From an uncultured Chlorobiota bacterium (GTDB lineage Bacteria > Bacteroidota > Bacteroidia > Bacteroidales > JAADGE01), in assembly GCA_947311265.1 (NCBI GenBank), contig CAMZKQ010000267.1:1-6289 (forward strand): 6,289 nucleotides of DNA, written 5' to 3'. Shown here in pieces: positions 1-6,195 of the stretch. The notes below the pieces were generated by a model that saw only the letters and a program-made list of their open reading frames with translations, was not told where the DNA came from and did not search any database. The translations under genes were made by a program, and so were the position numbers. Position 1 is the stretch's first letter. Every line of letters begins with the position of its first letter.

Positions 1-2478
1 GAAAATAAAGGGGCAAAAGGAAAGGAGTTGTTAAACGTTATTTATACTGCCACCACCGAGGTTGCCCCTGCCGTTTTAACAGCCATTGCCACTACCGTAA
101 TTAGTTTTATGCCCGTTTTTGCCATGGAAGCCGCCGAAGGCAAATTGTTTCAACCGCTTGCTTTTACAAAAACTTTTGTGATGCTAGCTGCCTTAGTTAT
201 CGGGCTAGTAATTATTCCCACCTTAGCACATATTATTTTTTCTATCAATGTAAATGGAAAAAAAATGCGTCGTTATCTAAATATTATTTTAGCACTTGCA
301 GGCATTGCCCTTATTGCCTTGGGCAATTATTTTCTAGGTCTAATTATAGTCCTTTATGCCGTCAATAACTTTTTCGGCTATTTATGGGCAGCTGGCAAAG
401 AAAAATATATCAACTACATCAATATCGGGTTAATACTACTAGTGGTTGTAAAGTACCTTTCGGCAGAATGGATGCCACTAGGGGCACAATATAGCGAATT
501 TAGCAACCTCCTTTTCGTTGCATTTATGATTGCCATAATTTTGGCACTACTAAGCGGCATTATATTTTTATACCCTAAAATAATGTCGTGGGCACTGGCC
601 CATAAATGGACGTTTTTATCGCTTCCTATTTTTGTAATCCTATTTGGGATAAGTGCTTGGCAAGGTGTAGATAAAATATTTGGTTTTATGCCCCAATTTG
701 TAACTCAAACTAAGGCTTGGCAATCTATTAGCGAAACATTACCCGGTATCGGTAAAGAATTTATGCCTAGCTTAGACGAAGGTTCATTTTTATTGATGCC
801 TACCACAATGCCACACTCTGGGGTGGAAGAAAATACTGATGTTATCCGCTTGCTCGATAAAAAAGTAAACCGCATACCCGAAGTGGATAATGTTGTAGGT
901 AAGTGGGGGCGTGTAAACTCTGCACTAGACCCTGCCCCTATCTCGATGTACGAAAACGTAATCAATTACAAATCCGAGTATATCTTAAATCAGGCAGGAC
1001 ACCGAGTTCGCTTTAAAACCGATGGCAACGCATTTGTTTTAAAAGATGGCAGCAAGTACAATCCTGCAGATAACTTTCGGATTGTTAAAGAGGAGGAACT
1101 TATACCCGATGAAGATGGCGAATATTTTCGCCAATGGCGAGATAAGATTAAATCGCCCGATGATATTTGGAACGAAATTATAGCCAACTCAAATATACCC
1201 GGGCTTACTTCTGCCCCCAAATTACAGCCTATACAAACTCGGCTAGTAATGCTAGCAACAGGTATGCGTGCCCCAATGGGCATAAAAGTATTTGGTCCAG
1301 ATTTAGAAAGCATCGAAAAAGTAGGCTTGCAGATAGAAACCCTACTAAAGGAAGTAAAAGGCGTTTCTAAAATGTCCGTCTTTGCAGATAGGGTTGTAGG
1401 CAAACCCTACCTAGAAATCCATATCGACCGTGATGCTATTTCTCGTTATGGATTAAGCATAAAAGAGTTTCAGTCCTACATAAGTTCTACAATAGGCGGC
1501 ATGCCACTAAGCTCAACCGTTGAAGGGCGTGAGCGGTATAATATTCGTGTGCGATATGCCCGTGAATTTAGAGATAATCCCGAGGATTTGAAAAAACTAC
1601 TGATTTCGACCCCGATAGGCATTCAAGTTCCGCTAAGCCAACTGGCAACTATTGAGTACACCCGTGGTGCACAACTCATAAAAAGTGAAAACACTTTTTT
1701 GGTAGGTTATGTTATTTTTGATAAAAAAGAAGGCTTTGCCGAAGTAGATGTTGTAGAAAATGCACAAGATTATCTACAACAAAAAATAGAAGACGGCAAA
1801 CTAATCATTCCGGCAGGTGTTAATTTTAAATTCACAGGCAACTACGAAAACCAAATACGAGCCACCAAACGCTTAATGGTAGTTATACCCATTGCCTTGC
1901 TAGTCATTTTCTTGATTTTATATTTTCAATTTCGCTCGGTAATAGGAGCAACACTCATATTTTCGGGCATAATTGTTGCCTTTTCTGGCGGTTTTATAAT
2001 GCTTTGGCTCTATGGGCAACCTTGGTTTTTAAATTTCACATTCGGCGATTTACATATCCAAAAGCTGTTTCAGGTAGATACCATAAATTTAAGTGTCGCT
2101 GTATGGGTGGGCTTTATAGCCCTTTTTGGTATCGCTACCGATGATGGTGTTTTAATAAGTACTTACATCAAGCAGCTTTTTGACAAAAAAGCACCCAGCA
2201 GTATCGAAGAAGTACGTGCCAAAATACTAGAAGCCGGCACAAAACGGGTACGCCCAGCTATTATGACTACCGCAACCACACTAATTGCACTTCTCCCTGT
2301 ACTTACATCAACAGGAAAAGGCTCGGATATTATGGTGCCAATGGCTATCCCAATTTTTGGAGGCATGGCAATAGCTACGCTCACTATTTTTGTAGTGCCA
2401 GTACTGTACAGCATGTGGCAAGAAAACTTATTGAAGAAAAAACTAAATACCAAAAAGGAGGCCAACGATGAAAACTAA
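1..2478 (+). CDS. cusA: CusA/CzcA-family heavy-metal efflux RND permease, 3' part (5' end outside window)
   Basis: Inner-membrane proton-driven pump subunit that would export metal ions, probably Cu(I)/Ag(I), through a TolC-type channel. The frame is open from base 1, giving 825 codons; the first residues (ENKGAKGKEL) continue a longer protein, so the TTG at 28 is not a start. Recognisable parts, numbered from base 1: TM5 about 23-41 with FMPVFAMEAAEGKLFQPLAF after it, TM6 about 60-81, four extra hydrophobic segments about 91-191, TM7 about 204-221, the porter-domain motif EFMPSLDEGS (253-262), RLVMLATGMRAPMGIK (414-429), GGMPLSSTVEG (499-509), and TM8-TM12 between about 624 and 804. The missing N-terminus should hold TM1-TM4, the first porter half and the proton-relay Asp. 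The 3' end overlaps the channel gene, indicating co-transcription. Family assignment is firm; metal specificity is inferred from the neighbours. From memory, this long subtype is common in Bacteroidota. Confidence 0.93.
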   Translation, partial: ENKGAKGKELLNVIYTATTEVAPAVLTAIATTVISFMPVFAMEAAEGKLFQPLAFTKTFVMLAALVIGLVIIPTLAHIIFSINVNGKKMRRYLNIILALAGIALIALGNYFLGLIIVLYAVNNFFGYLWAAGKEKYINYINIGLILLVVVKYLSAEWMPLGAQYSEFSNLLFVAFMIAIILALLSGIIFLYPKIMSWALAHKWTFLSLPIFVILFGISAWQGVDKIFGFMPQFVTQTKAWQSISETLPGIGKEFMPSLDEGSFLLMPTTMPHSGVEENTDVIRLLDKKVNRIPEVDNVVGKWGRVNSALDPAPISMYENVINYKSEYILNQAGHRVRFKTDGNAFVLKDGSKYNPADNFRIVKEEELIPDEDGEYFRQWRDKIKSPDDIWNEIIANSNIPGLTSAPKLQPIQTRLVMLATGMRAPMGIKVFGPDLESIEKVGLQIETLLKEVKGVSKMSVFADRVVGKPYLEIHIDRDAISRYGLSIKEFQSYISSTIGGMPLSSTVEGRERYNIRVRYAREFRDNPEDLKKLLISTPIGIQVPLSQLATIEYTRGAQLIKSENTFLVGYVIFDKKEGFAEVDVVENAQDYLQQKIEDGKLIIPAGVNFKFTGNYENQIRATKRLMVVIPIALLVIFLILYFQFRSVIGATLIFSGIIVAFSGGFIMLWLYGQPWFLNFTFGDLHIQKLFQVDTINLSVAVWVGFIALFGIATDDGVLISTYIKQLFDKKAPSSIEEVRAKILEAGTKRVRPAIMTTATTLIALLPVLTSTGKGSDIMVPMAIPIFGGMAIATLTIFVVPVLYSMWQENLLKKKLNTKKEANDEN
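2455..2461 (+). promoter_or_regulatory. Strong Shine-Dalgarno site for the TolC-family gene
   Basis: AAGGAGG lies six bases before the ATG at 2468, inside the last codons of the permease (Lys-Glu-Ala). It supports the ATG at 2468 as start and coupled translation of permease and channel. The other four starts visible in the window have only A-rich leaders, as is usual in Bacteroidota, so this site stands out. It could be a chance product of the AAG-GAG-GCC codons. Confidence 0.55.
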
Positions 2479-3697
2479 AATAATAATATTATCATTATTC
2501 TTGGCACTAACTAGCCCCATGTTTGCACAAGATATGCTAAACAAATATCTTGAAACAGCAGCAAAAAACAACCCCGGACTCAAAGCCAAATTTAACGCCT
2601 ATAATGCCAGCCTACAAAAAATACCGCAAGTAGGAACATTGCCAGACCCAACATTAGCCTTTGGCTATTTTATACTGCCTGTGGAAACTAAAAATGGCCC
2701 CCAGCATTTAAAAGTTTCTTTTTCGCAAATGTTCCCTTGGTTTGGGACATTAGCCAGCCGAGAAAATGTTTTGGCAAGTGTCGCAAAAGCGAAGTACGAA
2801 CTTTTTGAAGATGCAAAATCAAAATTATTTTTCGATGTAAAATCAACCTATTTCGCCCTGTACTACATTCAGAAGCAAATGGATATAACCTTAGAAAATA
2901 TCAAAATTCTAGACAAGTTTAAACGCCTTGCTTTAATTAAAATTCAATCTGGCACAGCATCAAGCGTAGATGCCATGCGTGTCGAATTAGAAATAAACGA
3001 TTTGGAAAATAGTTTGCTTTTGCTCAAAGATAAATGGTTGCTTAACACCGTAAAATTCAACAATCTACTAAACATAGACAACAACAGCAACATCAGAATC
3101 CCTAAAACACTATGGGAAACGGATTTAAAATACGCAAAGCAAACAGTAATGGATAGCCTTAGCAATAACAATCATCAAGTAAAAAGTTTGGTGCTTTTAA
3201 AAGAAAGTTTTGCACACAAAGAGTACCTTGCCAAAAAGCAGGCTATGCCAAATATACTTTTGGGTGCAGATTATACCTCGATAGGCAAATCTGGCAGCTC
3301 GCCAAATGCAGGGCAAGATGCCCTGATGTTTAAAGTTGGAATAAGCCTTCCTTTATACCGAAAAAAGTATAAGGCAATGGTAAACGAAACCGTATTTTTG
3401 CAAGAGGTAGCCCAAAATAAAAAGCAGGACAAGATAAATGTACTCGAAACATTATCGGAAAAAGCATATACCGAATACAGCGATGCACAACGGCGAATCA
3501 ATTTATACAAAAAGCAAAGCAAATTAGCAAAACGAATGAGCAAATTGCTCGAAAATGAATATGCTAACAGTGGCAAAAAATTTGAAGAAGTACTACGCAT
3601 CGAACGAAAAACTTTAAACTATGCCATAGCACTAGAAAAAGCAAAGGCAGACAAGCAGGCATCAATTGCATTTATAAATTATTTGATGGGATTTTAA
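2468..3697 (+). CDS. TolC-family outer-membrane efflux channel protein
   Basis: Outer-membrane channel of the tripartite pump, expected to trimerise into a beta-barrel with a periplasmic alpha-helical tunnel. The 409-residue product starts with a signal peptide (Lys-rich start, hydrophobic core IIILSLFLAL, likely cleavage after residue 20 before QDML). There is no lipobox Cys, so unlike E. coli CusC it is not predicted to be lipidated. Family marks are NPGLKAKFNAYNAS (35-48), the LPDPTLAFGY stretch (58-67), SQMFPWFGTL (86-95), a helical region with SGTASSVDAMRVELE (160-174), and a second repeat with VGISLPLYRKKYKA (about 291-304) followed by long charged helices to the end. This matches the two-fold outer-membrane efflux protein (OEP) repeat, and the length fits the shorter Bacteroidota members. 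It overlaps the permease by 11 bases and sits 52 bases before the adaptor, giving the order permease-channel-adaptor. Specificity comes from its partners. Confidence 0.92.
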   Translation: MKTKIIILSLFLALTSPMFAQDMLNKYLETAAKNNPGLKAKFNAYNASLQKIPQVGTLPDPTLAFGYFILPVETKNGPQHLKVSFSQMFPWFGTLASRENVLASVAKAKYELFEDAKSKLFFDVKSTYFALYYIQKQMDITLENIKILDKFKRLALIKIQSGTASSVDAMRVELEINDLENSLLLLKDKWLLNTVKFNNLLNIDNNSNIRIPKTLWETDLKYAKQTVMDSLSNNNHQVKSLVLLKESFAHKEYLAKKQAMPNILLGADYTSIGKSGSSPNAGQDALMFKVGISLPLYRKKYKAMVNETVFLQEVAQNKKQDKINVLETLSEKAYTEYSDAQRRINLYKKQSKLAKRMSKLLENEYANSGKKFEEVLRIERKTLNYAIALEKAKADKQASIAFINYLMGF

Positions 3698-3707
3698 ATT
3701 TAAAATC
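3690..3707 (+). repeat. Perfect 18-bp palindrome at the end of the channel gene
   Basis: GATTTTAAATTTAAAATC reads the same on both strands. It includes the last codons and stop of the channel gene and the start of the 52-base gap before the adaptor. As RNA it could form a 7-bp AU-rich stem with an AAUU loop, too weak and without a G/C stem or T tract to act as a normal terminator. It could be an operator for a dimeric regulator, an RNA-processing site, or a chance event in very AT-rich DNA. Confidence 0.45.
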
Positions 3708-3749
3708 ATTAAAAAAAATTATTGAAAAATCGTATTAAAAATAAACGAA

Positions 3750-5522
3750 ATGAAAAAAGACATTTTTAAAATACAGAAAAGAGAAATAGTGATAATTATA
3801 ATCACTCTCGTAATAGGAATAGTACTAGGCAGCCTACTCTTTGGGGCATCATCAAAAGAGAACAAGCAAGAGCATAAGCACTCGGCAACAGAAGCCGTTG
3901 AAAAAACCACTTGGACTTGCTCAATGCACCCGCAAATAAAGCAAGGTAAGCCTGGCGATTGCCCCATTTGCGGCATGGATTTAATCCCGCTAAAAAAAGG
4001 GGGAAATGTAGAGGAAGCAGACCCTAACGAAATACAAATGACCAAAAGTGCAATGAAACTTGCCGAAATAGAAACCTATACCGTAAAAAAAGGAACGCCT
4101 GAAAAGTCGGTGCGGCTACTGGGGAAAATAAAACCCGACGAGCGGAATATTGCGGCTTTAACTGCCCGCTTTGGCGGAAGAATTGAAAAACTTTATGTAA
4201 ATTACACCGGGCAATATGTAAAACGAGGGAAAAAATTAGCCTCCATCTACTCGCCCGAACTCAATACGGCACAGCAAGAACTTTTAGATGCTGCAAAATT
4301 TAAGGCTAGCAACCCCTCATTTTACAAAGCAACACGCAATAAGCTAAAGCTATGGGAACTTACTGATGCCCAAATCGACAATATCGAAAAAAGTGAAAAT
4401 CCCAATATTTACTTCGATATAATCTCCCCCATTTCAGGCACTGTTACCCGCCGAGATGTCGCCGTAGGCGACTATATTAAAGAAGGCAACCCACTGCTCG
4501 AAATCATTAACTTAGGCAGAGTGTGGGTAATGTTCGATGCCTACGAAAGCGATTTGCCTTGGATAAAAAAAGGCGATAATGTTTCGTTTACACTCCAGTC
4601 CTTACCCGGCAAAACCTACGAAGCCAAGGTTACCTACATCGACCCATTTATTGATGCACAAACACGTGTAGCACAGGTGCGCGTTGAAATGCAAAATCCG
4701 GGCTTAAAATTTAAACCAGAAATGTTTGTCAATGGCATTTTAGAATCTAGAACAGCAGGGCATTCAGACCAACTATTAATTCCCAAAACCTCTATTTTAT
4801 GGACAGGTAAGCGTGCCGTTGTATATGTAAAAATCCCCCAACGAGAAACCCCTACATTTATTTACCGAGAAATTACACTTGGGGCAGAAACGGGCAATTT
4901 TTACGTAGTTAGCCAAGGGTTAAACAATGCAGAAGAAATTGCCTCAAACGGCGTATTTAAAATTGATGCCTCTGCCCAACTACTTGGTAAATCGAGCATG
5001 ATGAACCCCACAGAGAACAGTAAGAAGGGCAGCAAAAAGGCAAGTATTTCATACGCCAGCACCACCAAAATCAAATTTAAAACACAGCTGGGAGTACTAG
5101 TCAGTAGCTACTTAAAAATGAAAGATGCCTTTGTCGAAACCAATGAAAATGCAGCAAAAAAAGAAGCTCAAAATGTGCTATCCTCGCTAAGTAAAATAAA
5201 TATGAAACTGCTTAAAGGCGATGCACATATCCAATGGATGCGTATCTCAAAATCACTAAAAAACAACTTAAATGGCATTATTAAAATGAAAGGTATTGAA
5301 ATGAAACGTAGCCACTTTAGCATTGTTTCAGATAAAATTTCGGAGGCCATTGAACTCTTTGGAATAAATACAGAACAGCCAATATACTTGGAATTTTGCC
5401 CCATGGCATTAGACAACGAAGGGGCATTCTGGATAAGCAAAGACAAAACAATTAAAAACCCATATTATGGCGAAAAAATGCTCAAATGTGGGGAAGTAAA
5501 AAAAGTGTTTAACCAAAAGTAA
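3750..5522 (+). CDS. cusB: CusB-type efflux RND periplasmic adaptor with N-terminal HMBD and C-terminal DUF3347-like extension
   Basis: Membrane-fusion protein that links permease and channel and probably delivers metal to the pump. In the 590-residue product, residues 12-33 form an inner-membrane anchor without a lipobox Cys. H42/H44 precede a heavy-metal-binding domain at 55-81 with C57, M59, H60, C71, C74 and M76 (CSMHP then CPICGMD). The adaptor core follows: a lipoyl-like half from about 134 (ARFGGRIEKLYV), a short hairpin about 168-215, the second lipoyl half (SPISGTVTRRDVAVGDYIKEG), a beta-barrel about 256-330 and a membrane-proximal part to about 410. A Ser/Lys-rich linker leads to a helical DUF3347-like region about 440-535, ending in FCPMALDNEGAFW and PYYGEKMLKCG (C550, M552, M577, C580). 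E. coli CusB is about 400 residues, so the extra length is the added domains. The ATG at 3750 is supported by the intact anchor; its leader is A-rich with no Shine-Dalgarno site. Copper/silver is inferred from the Cys/Met sites. Confidence 0.93.
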   Translation: MKKDIFKIQKREIVIIIITLVIGIVLGSLLFGASSKENKQEHKHSATEAVEKTTWTCSMHPQIKQGKPGDCPICGMDLIPLKKGGNVEEADPNEIQMTKSAMKLAEIETYTVKKGTPEKSVRLLGKIKPDERNIAALTARFGGRIEKLYVNYTGQYVKRGKKLASIYSPELNTAQQELLDAAKFKASNPSFYKATRNKLKLWELTDAQIDNIEKSENPNIYFDIISPISGTVTRRDVAVGDYIKEGNPLLEIINLGRVWVMFDAYESDLPWIKKGDNVSFTLQSLPGKTYEAKVTYIDPFIDAQTRVAQVRVEMQNPGLKFKPEMFVNGILESRTAGHSDQLLIPKTSILWTGKRAVVYVKIPQRETPTFIYREITLGAETGNFYVVSQGLNNAEEIASNGVFKIDASAQLLGKSSMMNPTENSKKGSKKASISYASTTKIKFKTQLGVLVSSYLKMKDAFVETNENAAKKEAQNVLSSLSKINMKLLKGDAHIQWMRISKSLKNNLNGIIKMKGIEMKRSHFSIVSDKISEAIELFGINTEQPIYLEFCPMALDNEGAFWISKDKTIKNPYYGEKMLKCGEVKKVFNQK

Positions 5523-5565
5523 TAGTACCAAATAAATATATTTTTTAATTTAAATTTTTAGTAAA

Positions 5566-5637
5566 ATGAAAAAATCAATCTTAATTTTAGGAACTGCAAT
5601 ATTCCTAATTATGGGCAGCTTAGTTGTTTCAAGCTGC
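5566..5637 (+). repeat. Direct repeat copy 1: lipoprotein signal-peptide DNA
   Basis: The 72 bases from the ATG to the lipobox Cys codon match 5846-5917 at 65 positions by my count, with only two differences in the first 54. Similarity begins at the ATG and is lost just after the Cys codon, so the repeat marks the signal peptide precisely. Confidence 0.85.
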
Positions 5638-5817
5638 AACGACTCGGCAGACAGTACCAACCAAAAAGAAAAGATGGAGCACCATGCTGAAGAACTTTAT
5701 GCTTGCCCAATGCACCACAACATTACTGGAAAAAAAGGCGACAAATGTTCCGAATGTGGCATGGACTTAACAAGTACAAAAACCGCAAAAGAACATCAAG
5801 GACACGAGCATCACTAA
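5566..5817 (+). CDS. Small HMBD lipoprotein A, putative periplasmic metal-binding protein
   Basis: An 83-residue protein likely to bind a soft metal ion at the membrane face and feed it to the neighbouring pump. It has a Lys-start signal peptide with hydrophobic residues 5-21 and a lipobox VSSC, giving lipidated C24. A charged linker (about 25-45) leads to one heavy-metal-binding domain at 46-68 with C47, M49, H50, H51, C61, C64 and M66 (CPMHH then CSECGMD). The tail HQGHEHH adds four His as further possible ligands. It differs from the usual CPMHP form by having His in place of Pro. The gene lies 43 bases after the adaptor with no terminator between, so it is probably in the same operon. Its first 24 codons match those of the next gene almost exactly. 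The chaperone role is inferred; metal storage or sequestration at the envelope is an alternative. Whether it ends in the inner or outer membrane cannot be read. Confidence 0.85.
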   Translation: MKKSILILGTAIFLIMGSLVVSSCNDSADSTNQKEKMEHHAEELYACPMHHNITGKKGDKCSECGMDLTSTKTAKEHQGHEHH

Positions 5818-5845
5818 GTTAATAATAATTAATAAAACAGAACAA

Positions 5846-5917
5846 ATGAAAAAATCAATCTTAGTTTTAGGAACTGCAATATTCCTAGTTATGGGCAGCC
5901 TTACTATTTCAAGCTGC
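5846..5917 (+). repeat. Direct repeat copy 2: lipoprotein signal-peptide DNA
   Basis: Second copy of the 72-base signal-peptide repeat, offset by 280 bases from the first. The changes include two ATT-to-GTT swaps (Ile to Val) and a cluster of five changes in codons 19-21. Confidence 0.85.
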
Positions 5918-6076
5918 CAAAGCAACGAAACAAAAACAGAAGTAAAAGAAGAAGCCACAGCTTACCAATGCCCAATGAAATGCGAAGGCGAAAAAACCTA
6001 CACAGCACCAGGGCAATGCCCTAAATGTGGTATGGATATAAAAAAAATGGACACCCATGAAGGGCACAAACATTAA
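5846..6076 (+). CDS. Small HMBD lipoprotein B, paralogue of lipoprotein A
   Basis: A 76-residue putative periplasmic metal-binding lipoprotein. The signal peptide is nearly the same as in the previous gene, with lipobox ISSC and lipidated C24. An acidic/Lys linker (25-39) leads to a heavy-metal-binding domain at 41-65 with C42, M44, C46, C58, C61 and M63 (CPMKC then CPKCGMD), and the tail THEGHKH. The core is of another subtype than its neighbour: it has a third Cys (C46) in place of the His pair, and a longer GEKTY-containing spacer before the CxxC. From memory, CPMKCEGE-type proteins are frequent in Bacteroidota metal-efflux loci. The gene starts 28 bases after lipoprotein A and is followed 23 bases later by a hairpin, so it is probably the last gene of the operon. 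Its role as a metal donor to, or buffer for, the pump is inferred from motif and position only. Confidence 0.85.
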   Translation: MKKSILVLGTAIFLVMGSLTISSCQSNETKTEVKEEATAYQCPMKCEGEKTYTAPGQCPKCGMDIKKMDTHEGHKH

Positions 6077-6099
6077 TTTTACCCACTAAATATTAATAC

Positions 6100-6128
6100 T
6101 CCCAGCTTGTTCTAGCAACAAGTTGGGA
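6100..6128 (+). terminator. Hairpin after the efflux operon, possible terminator without a T tract
   Basis: TCCCAGCTTGTT (6100-6111) pairs with AACAAGTTGGGA (6117-6128) over 12 bp, with one G-U pair and a five-base loop CTAGC. It starts 23 bases after the stop of lipoprotein B. The bases after it (TAAAAAACACCC) are A-rich rather than T-rich, so it does not fit a classical intrinsic terminator on this strand; the reverse strand also lacks a clear T run. It may end or protect the 3' end of the operon mRNA. The rest of the 6077-6195 gap holds only the promoter and palindrome listed separately. Confidence 0.5.
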
Positions 6129-6169
6129 TAAAAAACACCCAAAACAAAAACAAATTTCAAAAAATAGCT

Positions 6170-6177
6170 TAACTTTG
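6170..6177 (+). promoter_or_regulatory. Bacteroidota-type -7 promoter element for the Rpn-like gene
   Basis: TAACTTTG matches the Bacteroidota -7 consensus TAnnTTTG exactly and ends 18 bases before the ATG at 6196. No clear TTG/TTTG -33 element was found at the usual distance upstream. The implied leader is very short, about ten bases. It suggests that this gene is transcribed separately from the efflux operon. Confidence 0.45.
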
Positions 6178-6192
6178 TGTTTTAAACACAAA
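6174..6192 (+). repeat. Perfect inverted repeat overlapping the promoter, possible operator
   Basis: TTTGTGTTT, one central T, then AAACACAAA: two perfect 9-base arms. It overlaps the last four bases of the -7 element and ends three bases before the ATG at 6196, a position where a bound dimeric repressor would block transcription. In RNA it could make a 6-bp stem with a seven-base loop near the start codon. Function is inferred from position only. Confidence 0.45.
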
Positions 6193-6195
6193 AAA

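Noticed and set aside
28..30. TTG as start codon of the permease
   Set aside because: The frame is open to base 1, the upstream codons read as protein, and the visible part begins mid-family around TM5, so the true start is upstream of the window.
1167..1370. 67-codon + strand frame inside the permease
   Set aside because: Out of frame with a conserved porter-domain region, with no plausible leader and no motif.
705..1403. Two open frames on the - strand (705-965 and 990-1403)
   Set aside because: Both lie opposite the well-conserved permease and show no family motif; they are antisense shadows.
2163..2465. 100-codon - strand frame opposite the permease 3' end
   Set aside because: Antisense of conserved membrane helices; its apparent hydrophobicity mirrors the sense gene.
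3719..4045. 108-codon - strand frame opposite the adaptor start
   Set aside because: Antisense of the anchor and HMBD; its Cys-rich look comes from the sense-strand motif.
5523..5565. Possible promoter or terminator between adaptor and lipoprotein A
   Set aside because: Only AT-rich sequence with short chance palindromes; no TAnnTTTG element and no G/C stem.
5635..5660. Surface-export signal after the lipidated Cys of lipoprotein A
   Set aside because: The residues after Cys (NDSAD) are mildly acidic but do not clearly match the Bacteroidota lipoprotein export motif, and lipoprotein B lacks it.
5818..5845. Small inverted repeat TTAAT-AATA-ATTAA between the lipoprotein genes
   Set aside because: Five AT pairs only; expected by chance in such DNA.
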